Assembly (NCBI GenBank): GCA_030141605.1
Contig: JAQGDQ010000503.1
Coordinates: 7,501 to 68,877 of the forward strand
Source: Tubiluchus corallicola
Taxonomy: Eukaryota; Priapulida; Priapulimorpha; Priapulimorphida; Tubiluchidae
Reading direction: 5' to 3'
Length of the DNA: 61,377 nt
Part shown: in pieces, positions 45,801 to 57,800 of the stretch
How positions within the stretch are numbered: the first letter of the stretch is position 1
Layout: every line of letters starts with the position of its first letter
Program-made: the position numbers and the translations under genes
Notes under the pieces: model-generated
Told to the model about the DNA's origin: nothing
The model's input: only the letters and a program-made list of their open reading frames with translations
The model's database searches: none

Positions 45801-48800
45801 AGCCATTGACGTTTGTAGCATTGGCATTAATACAAGCACATTGTCCATAGATCTAGTCAAAAACAAACGCAAATACCATGAGGAAGAGATGGGAAAATGA
45901 GATTCGGAACTAGAAACATTCTTTCTCCTCAATCGTAATTCTGTTTAGTGGGTAGATAATAATTTCAAGGTCTTGTACAAGGGCTACACACCGGGCCTAT
46001 CTGTCTTGCACAAAGGCCACACGCAGTGGCGTCGTGCTATAGGGGCCCGCCCCCCCCAATTTTTTTAGAAAATGTCAAAAATTAAAAGGGTGTCAGCGGC
46101 TCGTAATGAGACCGGTAAGCAAATTTATTTCCGACTTTTTGACACGCAATAGCGGGCCAGCGCTCCATAAATGCGAACAGTATGAGGATGAGTATGTGTT
46201 TACCTGAAAGTCAGGATGTAGTTAATTTGTTTGCATGTAATCTATTCAGGAGGCAGGCAGGAACAGTTAACAAAGCAGCTCGTTTAGTAGCATTAGCGTC
46301 TTTGCACAAAAGACTGTTAGTTAACAAAACCGCTCAGTTAGCAATCGAGCTTCGTTCAGCAGTGTGTTATAATAGAGAATAAGTGAAATAATAGAGCAAA
46401 AACAATGCAAACATTGAAGTCATGTTGAGCTAGCCTAGTACCAGAGAGTCAGTTTGGGAGATACAAATTGATGAGCCACGGCTCAGCCACCTCCTGATTG
46501 GACATTACCGACTCTTTGCTACTCCTTGGCCACTCTTTCCCACGAGTTTGCTGCATAAAAGGGCGTGATTTTGAGCACATTTCATCATTTTTCTCCTGCT
46601 AGGAAAATCTTTGCTAGTTTTCGCTGCCATTTTAGCTATATTTCTTAAACGATGTCAAGGCAGTCCAATCTGACTTCATTTTTCAAGTCGAACCGTGTTC
46701 CACACGCCACACGTGAACGACCCAGCAAAATCTTGCCTGAGAACAAGAAAAATGAACTAGGTAAGGTTCTCGCTAGTAGTTAAAACTGTTACTATTACAA
46801 TAGCTTAGGCAGCAAGGCATTGTCAAGTGCACATAAATGCGCTGTCTGGTACATCCAACCTTTTAGTGATCACCATCAATTGCTGGAACAGTGAAAAGGG
46901 TTATTATTTCTCTGACACGAGAGAACATACAATGTTAAAAACATCTTAAGAGGAGAGTAGAACTTCTTTGTTGTACCTGTGGCTTACAATACTTACCGGT
47001 GATTCGTCCACATCAACCGACTTTGTTTTACATCCCGCGTAACAAGGAGAATAGTAATTAATGCCATCGTTACCACATACAGGGTGATAAGTTGCCTCTG
47101 AACAGGTGCAATCAATGTTGCAAAGTCTGGACAAATTTACATTCACATCTACTGAGCTGCAAAAGCAATATGTCTCTATTATCTCTCTATCAAAGGTCTG
47201 AAAAAAGATGATACTGTAACGTTTTCTGTGGCATCATCTGTGTTTCTTATCCGCATCACAAACACTGGGAAGCAATCCCTCCCCCGAGCAAATTTTTGAA
47301 AAACGGCACTTTTTCAACGCTTTTTTAAAATCTTTAGTTCAGTTGTACGATAAAAGTCGAATCCTTTTTTGTTTTTTCATCGCACGGCCATGGAAGAATT
47401 TTCTGGAGTAAACATATACAGACATAGAACATAAATCGCTTTGAAAGAAAGATGTTTTGTGCATTATTTTACCCAGTGGCATATCTAGTAGGGGAGCGAG
47501 GGGAGCAACTGCGCCCCCTAAGAACGTTTTTCCAAATTGGTGCCTTTTCCACAATGGAGTCATTATTTTATTTGACCAACCTGTTGCCCATGTTTTTAAA
47601 ATGAGCGTCCATTTACACAACTCGTTTGTTAAGGTTGACTGATTGAACCAACCAACGATCAAATTGCCTCAAATTTAATTATTATAACATATTCTTCTCA
47701 CACGCTGATACTGTTTGTTGTGGCATAGACAACAGATAAACATATAATTGCTTCGTGTCACTGCATGTTTTTTATGTGCTCGCTCCCCCTAACTTTAGAA
47801 CCTGGTTACGCCCCTGTCACTGCGTCTTTTTTATAGTTGGCAGTTGACGACGCATGACGTGTTTTTGACTTCGTCCGCAGTATATGTCATGCTGTACAAG
47901 TTCTAACGTACTGTACAGTAATGTTGTAGCCACCTGCTTTACGGTCAAAATGAGATAGAATTGGCCATTAAAGTTTTATAATGATATAAGGAAGTATCTA
48001 CACGGTGGATTTCTTTTCATATATAAGTTAAAATAATAGTGCAGTGCCGACAGCTATGGAAGAAAACTTGGGAGAAAGAGTACGCCGAGAAATTGAAAAC
48101 TTGGATTTGTAGCTGGAGCCAACCATTATGAGAATGCTTACACGACCTGAGAATGTAAGTGCTATCAAGTTGGTGATTGATATTTTTGTTGAGCCAATCA
48201 TAAAGAAAACTATCGATGAAGCAATGCCAAGCAAATCTTTCGATGAATTTTCTAAAACTTGCGACAATTTAGAAGCCAAGCTTAATGAGCTTGAACAGTA
48301 TTCGAGACGAAATACAATTAGATGTTTTGGCCTTGTAGAAAATCAAGATGAAAATACGGATGATCTTGCTCTGTCTCTGTTCAATGACGATCTTGGATTA
48401 AAAAGTGTGACAATTGCAGACATTGACTGTACTCATAGAGTTGGTCGTGTTAATACTGACAACCCGAGACCAAGAGCAGTAATATGTATATTTACGACGA
48501 ATAGAGTTAAACCGGAAGTAATGACTGCTCGTGAAGAACAACAGACAGAATAAAATGCCGGTACCACCGTTTGTCGTGAGAGAAGATTTGACGGCCAGGA
48601 ATCTAAACATAGTCAAAAAATGTATTTCGCTTGCTCAATCCAAAAAGATTACATCCACGTGGACAATCGATGGCAAGATCTTCGTAAAAGATAGACATGG
48701 CGCAAGACATCAGATCAAGGACGTTAGTGATCTCTGTAACTACGGCGATACAAGGTATATGGATCGAGTTGAGAACAATGTAGTAGGAAGAGAGGATGTG

Positions 48801-51800
48801 CAAGGTATGCCTAGATTATCCTCTAAAATGACAGTTTGATCTTCAAAGATGACGTAAGTCTCCTATTCGTTTTAAGTGGCTGGTAATAACAATAACTTGA
48901 CTGGCTAGTATATATCCTTATGCAGTCAGTGTTGTATAAGTGATTACTTTATCTTTGGAATAAGTGCGTTTTTAAAGCTTTTTCTTTCTAAAAAATTAAA
49001 CACTAAAATGAGGTTTCATTACATATATCTTAAAAAGTCAGCTGTTGAATCTTTAGTATGAGTATGCCTATAATTACAATAATATCACTGGCCTACAGGC
49101 TACAGGTTGTAGTAGGCTTTTACACGATAAAGTTGTTTCACCAACTTAATTTAATTTGCGATTACTATGAAATAATGATATCACCAGTTTTTTGTTTTGT
49201 ATTTGACGTTTTTCGTAAATGTCAAATTTCTAGTTGAGGAGTCTCAGAATGACAACTGACTATGTCATTAATTTGTTTGTGACCCTTAATACATATAACT
49301 CAACATTATTTACCTTTTGAGATATTAATTGCAAAATGATTGCACATTATTTGTTTTAGTTTTTGTTAAATTTTTGTGTTTTTTATTTTATAATATACTG
49401 TATACAGTATAATACTTCACAAAATTGCCTACAAGACTTCAAGAAAACATTTTAGTCTTAATAAAATAATAATATTTTTATTTATCTTGTCACACATGCA
49501 CAGTTATGATACAATTAATTTGGAGACAAAAATGTGAAGAAAGGGCAGCGAAAGACCAATTGGTCATCTAGTCGGCTGCCCTTTGGTTAGTGATGAACAT
49601 TTTTATAGGCGCTATGCTACAGTGTATTAGTGTTAGTACTGCTTATAATAAAAATTTAATTGTTACGAATGACATTAAATTGATATGCTTATAACGTGTT
49701 AATACAATTCATACACAGTAATAATAAGTGCATAATAAAAGAATCAAACTGAAATAAAACTGAAATGAAACAAGAACTGAAATAAAAATCTGACAACAGA
49801 AACATAATAACAATGGCAACAGAAATATACTTTATAACACAAGCATAATTCTTAGACATAAACAAGCGAATGTATAATGGAGTCATAATATATCATAATA
49901 ATGTAAAAAATTGCAGAGATCTGAGGTAAAATAAATGGGCAGATGGTTAACTAAGTTTAGTTAATTCGCAATGTGATGACTCTGGGATGTCTAAAATTTT
50001 TGTAATCATAACAATGTAAATGCTTTAGTTTAGTTTAAATATTAAGAGATATGCAGGGCTAAAGGTCACCTACTGCAAATGTATTTTGTGAAATTTTTGT
50101 TCTTGTGTACAGTAGTTAGCACGTAGACTTCAACAATAATTATTCTTTTTTGCCCTCTCAAATCCGGTCTAGCTAGATTAAATGCAAATCATTCAAGATC
50201 ATGATGAGAGCATCGTACAGTTACTACACATAATACTCCATACTATTAATTCCAAAGATAAGAAACTGGTTTGTTTTTTTAGTTATTGCAAATTAACATT
50301 ATGTATAGTGTATAAATTATATAGTGTCCACTTGCGGCAAATGCTGGAGTGAAATTATAATAAAGACTGTGTTATGTTTGAAGCTTAAATTCACCATGTT
50401 GGATGCTTATGTGCTGTGCAATAGGTTTAGTCCCTTACAGTGTATGTACTAGTAGTGTACTCCTGCAGGCTTGTAGTCAGTTAAACTAAGCTGTATTGTA
50501 GATACGTCTGTGTTACAAATTTTGTTTTTCAATTTCCAAAATTTACAAAGTTAAAATAAGTCAGAAGTTAAGACTAAAATTGTTAATTTATTTTTTCCTC
50601 TTTGGAAACTTATGTATATTCACTAGATTGAAAATCTAAACCCTTTATTCATTAATTTATGCTTTAATATTTTCATTGTTTTAATATATTCTACGGTGAG
50701 ATATTAGTGTTGTAATTGCTTATATTCAAAAACAACAAATCAAAATATTGAGATTTTTTATTCTCGTTAAGCAGTGGCTACTTCAGTTTGAGATTCTTCA
50801 AAATCTGTTTGTTGATGATGTTACTAACACGGATGAGTCTAATTGCTGTGGTTTATGTTACAAGTTGATTACTAATTACCGAATTATTATCCAATGTTCT
50901 TATTGCAATTCATATTACCATCGCAGATATGTATCTATACCAACCTATATTAATAATAATGATCCATTCATGTGCTCGGTGTGTTATGACAATGTCTTTC
51001 TTTTCTCTAAATTAGATGACTCTGATTTACGTAATTTGCTGATTATACTATACTAAATTTGAAGATTTTAGTAATCTACCAGATATTTTAAATAGTCAAT
51101 GTTTTACCTTAAACAACTACGATCAGCATGATCCTGACACTATAATACCGTCTATTACCTCACAATATTTTTCTCCTGATGAGTTTCATTTATGCATTGA
51201 TAGTAACTCATCTGATTTAACTATGATGCACATGAACGTTGTCAGTTTAAATGAAGAAAAAATTGAACTTATTCAGGAATTACTTTCTCCTTTAAGAAAC
51301 CCTATTAAAATATTAGGCATTTCTGAGACACGACTGAGCAACGTTTCTGTATCAAACTATGACCTTCCAGGTTATTTTGAACTCCTAAGACATGACTCCA
51401 GTTTGGAAACACATATTGGTGGTGTGGGTTTATATATCCATTCTTCATTGACGTACTTTGATAGATCAGATCTTAAGCTTAATGTTAATAAGTGTGAAAA
51501 TTTATGGATAGAATTGGGCTCAAAACAACATGTTGGAGTGGTAGTTGGGCTAATTTACCGACATCCAGACAGTACTCGGGATTCCTTAAAGCATTTCAAA
51601 TCTGAACTTGAAAGCACAATCAAAATTTTAAATGCGGAACACAAGAAATTATATATTATGGGTGATCTAAACATTATCTTCTGTCATAATTTTACAGCTC
51701 AATGTGTTGATATGTTATTTTCGCAGTTTTGTTACCCTTTAATTACAAGACCAACCAGAGTCAAATCAAAAACTTTAATTGATCACATCTATAGTAATTG

Positions 51801-54800
51801 CATAAACACTGAAATTAATTCTGGTATATGCCTTTATAATATTAGTGATCATTTGCCAATTTGTGCAACAGTAAAAAATATTAGCGTAACAAGAGATAAA
51901 AATTGCAAAATTCATAAATATAATTTCAAAAATTTTAATAAACAAAACTTTATAGATGACATAGAAACTAGTTTCTTAAATTTTGAACAATATCTTACTT
52001 GTAATAGTCCAACAGAATATTATAATTATTTTTTAAATACATTAATTTCTACTATAGATAAACATGCACCATTAAGAATGCTTTCAAAAAAAGAATGCAG
52101 ATTATTAGCAAAACCTTGGATTACCCCCCTGGTTACCCCCCCTGATCACAAACTCTTGAAACTGGACAAGTAACTCCCTGGTTGTTCATTGTGTTTGTTT
52201 TTAACCCTTTCACAACATGGTTTCTTTTTAACTGGGCCACATTGACTTTTGGACATTTGACAATAACTTCTTGTGGTGTGTTACTAAAACAGAATCTTGT
52301 AAATAAACACATAGTTATTCGTTACCGAGTAATAATAACAAATATTACTTTTATTTATACACATGCATAAGCCTTTACAGTTTCATTGTGTGCACGAGCA
52401 TTTACTGTAGGTCAAAGGTTAAGTGTACCACAGCAATCCCCGTCTTGACTGCAACAATCACGTGATATGTAAGTAAAGCAAAGCCATCTGCCACATCAGT
52501 TTAGCGAGGCGTTGTCAAGTGTACACAAATGCATTGTCTGGTACACTTAACCGTTGACCTTTTCACAATCATCATCAATCGTTGAGACTGTGAAAAGGCT
52601 TATTTAGTAAGTATTTTTTGTAAATATCTTATACAAACATTTATTTTACCTGTTCACATCAGTGAAGCCAGCTACAGGAGCCTGTTCACACTGAATCAGA
52701 AACACAAAGCAGCTAAACACAGCAGTGAAGGTGACAATCCAACAAAACTTGATCGTGTTCTGACACGACAAAGAGAACTTCTTGATTAACCAACCACTCA
52801 AAAAATTTCCACCCGCCCCGGCAGGTATTATAACCAACCCTGTAAATAAACAACAGAAAACTTGGTTATCTTGAGAGCACTGCTTTTTCCAGACAGTTAA
52901 AAATGATTCATGATTTATCTGCTTCTTTCTGAAATTAAGATCAACATTCCAAGATGGCGGTTGGTCATAATATAACTGTTGCAAATTTTCATTTGCAATT
53001 TATAATTGAAAATATTACCAATAATTAAATATGTGCTGCCATCTACACTTAAAATTGTTTATTTTTTTGAACGTTTCCTTGATACATTTAGTGTTCATTT
53101 AAAAAATAACATTTGACCAAATTTTCGAGTCATTCTACTTTGAAGCGTTATAACCGTAGGTTTAACTGTGCCGACTTACGGACAGCTTTGGTTTGCAAGC
53201 ACACAAATAGTTATCTTGAGATAATAACTTATCTCGATATCAAACGGCAATGGCAAAACACCAAAAGTAAGACAACATTTTAGCCACATTCAGTGTGAAT
53301 ACGCTCCTTTGGTGACAGGAATGGCTGGAAGCAGTAAGGCAAGTGAAATTACCCACAAGCACAACCTATCATCCATATGCCATACAGACCTGCGCTACTT
53401 AACTTCTCTGCAAAGTCATATTATAAACATAGTTGTTAGAAGAATTACCCATCACTATAGCTGCTGAACTGGCTGTCATCACGTACTGAACTTCAACGTA
53501 TTTAGGCATAAATACGGTAAATCCACCAATCAACAATCCTGAAATGATAAAAATGCAAAATTAGAGCATTAAACAATAATTAATGAATGAAATAACTTAA
53601 CAGTCGACAGACGCACCGCAGCTTAAGCAAGCCAGCCCAACTCAGTGCTGGTCCCAAGCCCGGATAAATAAGGAGGGTTAGGGTCAGGAAGGGCATCCGC
53701 CTGTAAAAACTGCGCCAAAACCTTCTATGAATGAGTCGGTGAGACTTAAAGTCCACAAAGAAGTGGTCAGACCCGCTCTAATCTATGGGCAGGAAGCAGC
53801 TTCTCTAAAGAAGACCGAAGAGAAGAAAATGGGTGCGGTGGAGATGAGGATGTTGAGATGGATGGTGGGAATAACAAGAAGAGATAAAATTAGAAATAAT
53901 GATATCAGACGCACAGTAAAAGTAGTGGAAGCCTCGCAAGATTGAAGTCGGTGAAGATCATGTGGGAAGGGAAGACATAAATGAAGAGATGGTTAACAAA
54001 AGGAATACGTGGAGAAGACTCATTCACAACGGCGACCCCGCATAAGGAAATGCTGGGAAGAAGAAGAAGAAGAAGATTTAAAGGAAAAGCCTTCTAGGAT
54101 ATTAGGTTTATTCCAACGTTTGCAAAAAATGTTAGAAAGATTTAGTAATAAAACTGCAATAAACGCATCGTGTAATTAGTAAAATCACTTTAAAGTCGCG
54201 ATCACTTCATGCTTGGATGCTCCAATTTTGAATGCCCTTTCTTCTTCCAATGATGTCATTGATCTTGAAGATAAGCAGCGCACTGTCAATCTTTTTCAAA
54301 AATATTCAGTCTCATCAGTAAAGTTCAAGAACGTGAATGTTGACATTGACATTAAGTTTACTTACCTTCAGTAGCACCAGCAAAATTTAAGAATATGAAT
54401 GTCGGATTTGACATCAAGTTTATTTACCTTCAGTAGCACAAGCAAAATTCAAAAACATGAATGTCGGATTTGATAAAGTTTATTTACCTTCAGTAGCACA
54501 AGCAGAATTCAAAAACATGAATGTCGGATTTGACATCAAGTTTATTTACCTTCAGTAGCACAAGCAAAATTCAAGAACATGAATGTCGGATTTGACATCA
54601 AGTTTTTAAACGCTTTTGGCACATCTTTGTACGACTCTCCAAAACTTGCCCTGGTAACTGCTTCGTCATCCCCGTTTTTATGAACCTCATTGATTCTTTC
54701 TGACCTAAAAGCTTCCGCACCTTGAGAAAAATCAAGGATAGTAACACCTGCTGAAGTAATAAGTCTTTTCACAGTTTCATTGTGCGCATGCACAGTTGCT

Positions 54801-57800
54801 GTAAGTCAAAGTTAAGTGTATACGTGGCACGTGTGCAAAGCAAAGCCATCTGTCGCAACATTTCAATAACGTCAGCTGTCTTACGTGGACTTTACTGAAT
54901 TATGATGCACTAGTCTGTGCATAGAGTGATTTACTAGCAGAATTTTAATTTACTGTCTAAAATATACATTTTCTTGTCTACAAAAGTTAGTAATTCTTTC
55001 TAATATTTGAATAATTACCTTGGATAGTTAATTAATGGCAGCCAAACACAGCTATCACTTACATCACAAACTAACCAGTTTGTGCAATGGTAGGCATCTT
55101 CCCTGTGCGTCAAGCACATTTGCGTGTGCAAAGATTGCTCTAAGACGCTGATGCTTTAAGGTGATGTCACGAAAATGAGCTCTACGTCACAGACGAACAC
55201 TGCAATTCATGACCATGCTTATTACGGTACAGCGCCTATTTGTCGGCCACGCAAATGTGACAAAAAGGCGCTATTGCCAGTCTTAGTAAATTTGCTGAGC
55301 CATGCGTACCCTTAAAAGTTTAACAGAATCTAACTATCCGAGGTAATTATTATTTAATCTAAGCTTTGATTTAAAAAAGGTCGTTGTAGTTCTCAATATT
55401 TTAGAGCATTCATTATATCTAAAGAATTATCCGGTTTTTCTTTAAATTTTTATACAAGATTTTGAATATTTTCGTGCCTGTGAAAAGAAAATGACTTAAA
55501 GGTTTTTACATAAGCTGCAAATCAAAAAAATAGCAAGTTTAGATAGAAGGTTTCCTCTATTGCAAGAGCAAGACTCTGAAATTTACTAACAGTTTTAAGA
55601 TCGTCCATTTTCTATCAAGGCAAAAAGTCATTACTACTATTTTCAACTAAATTGATAAAATTAACGAAACTAGATCAGTTGCAAAATTTCGTGACTAGTG
55701 CTGCACCCTGTTGAGTGGATATTAAACGAGTGCGTGAGATCACTACCTAATAATACGTCAAGTTTGATTTTTTATTTACAGAACAAAAAGATGAGTGACA
55801 CAAATAAATGCAGAAAAAATAAATAAATAATAATATTAATATAATAATAATAATAAATATGCCACGCATACATTCTCCAATGCCCAATATAACTGCATCA
55901 GACAGATTATATTAAAATGTTAATTTATTAACGAAGATAATGATATCCGTTTTACATCACACTTTTCTGGAAACGACAATTAATTAATTCATTAAATTTA
56001 GTAATTAATCTGACACGGTTAATGGCACTGAAACTAGAGTTGAGGCAGTTAGGCGTTTTAGCTAACCATTTAATTTTTATTAATTGCGATCAGTTAACGG
56101 TTTAATCGTTCCCGATGACGTCATACATGTAATAAAATATCGAATACGCACGACTTGCACGAATAAGAGGTGTGGTTCAAATCTAGCATGCGCCGGCGAG
56201 GATGTCCAACATGGCAGCATCCTCGTAACATACACGAGTGAAAAACTTGTTGCAATTTAGATGTTTCTTAGGCAACCAGATTAATTGAATCAATGTTGTA
56301 AATAGTACATTTGTATGTAAGAGGGATATTGCTAACTGCATACGCCAACTCAGAAAACATACAAAGTTTCATACGGATGTGTAGAAAACTTGACTAAGTA
56401 ACGGCTAAACAGTGACGTCTCAGACTTATTTCAATATAATTGCTAGACTTACCCGGCAAATCGCGGGGCATGCCCAACATCGGAACAGCGGCAAACCAAC
56501 ACAGAAATGACCCTAGGAAGAAGCCTATCCACCAGGCACCAATCCAGGCACTGCTGGTCGGTGTCAAACTGAATCTAAAATCAAAATCAAAAAAAGTTTT
56601 GTAAATTTCAGTTTAACCATAAATCTTGTGAGACAAAAAAATGTCACAACATTAAATTTTACATCATAAATTGAAATTCGGATGTTTTAGACTAATTATC
56701 AAAATCACCTTCATTCTATTTATTCTTATTTAGTATTCATTCCTATTCTTATTCCTAGATGGCACTGACCAATAGCAATCGTCACTCAGGCCAAGTGGCT
56801 ACTGTAGCAAGATAAACATATGAAAACGAAAGAAATAAAATTTATGTAATTAATTCTCTGTAATCGGAACAATTTTCTGATAGAGAATTCCATAGATAAG
56901 AGCCCGAGGGAAGAAACCTAACTTGTAAGCAGCTGTTCACCATCAAGGAATGTCTGTGGTAAGACTGAGAAGCCGCATATGAGTTGTCCTTGGAGATTGT
57001 TTTATAAAAGTACCAATAGGAAAAACTTAAAGGAAGACCAGACGATTGTTTAAACTCAATCTCATTTTAATTTACTGTCCAAAATATTCATTTTCTTGCC
57101 CATAAAAGTTTGCAATTGTTCCATATATTTGAATACGTAGCTTAGAAAGTTAATTAACGGCAATTGAACACAGCTGTTGTTTATGTCAGAAACTAGCCAC
57201 AGTTTGTGCAATGGCAGGCGTCTTCCCTTGCGCGTCAAGCATGTTTACGTAAGTGTAACAGTACTGCTTAAATGCATTATGTCACGAAAATGGGCTGTAC
57301 GTCACATTTTGTCAGAAACTAACACTGCAGTTCATGATCATGCTTATCATGGTACCGCGCCTATTTGTCGGCCACGCAAATGTGACAAAAAAAGCACCAG
57401 TGCCAATCTTAGTGGATTTGTTGAGCTGCTCACAGTTTTGAACGTTTAACAAAATTTAACTATATGAGGTAATCATTATTTAATCTAAGATTTTATTTAA
57501 AAAAGCTGTTACAGTTTTCTGCGTCTTACAGCACATTTTATTTTGAACTAATGTTTACATGGTCGTCCGGTTCTCCTTTAATGTAGCAACTGGCCATTGT
57601 AACCTGTAGAGTGGGTTAATTTAAAAGTACTCAGTTGATGAAGTTTAGCTAATTAATTCTGTCTAAATAGATGGAATGATGTCTTACTCATTGGGGTCTT
57701 TACCAGGGGCGTCGACGTAAATCGATAATAACCACCCTCCACCCAGAAAACCGATGGCAGGTCCAACAATGGTCATTGTGTAAAAGATTCCTGAAAGTAC

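Noticed and set aside
46182-46382. 66-residue ORF in the hAT relic
   Set aside because: Lies upstream of the element's TATA-like box and transposase start and shows no transposase motif.
49537-49581. Hammerhead-like ribozyme
   Set aside because: A hairpin with GAAA is present, but the CTGATGA core is not on the same strand, so the catalytic fold cannot form.
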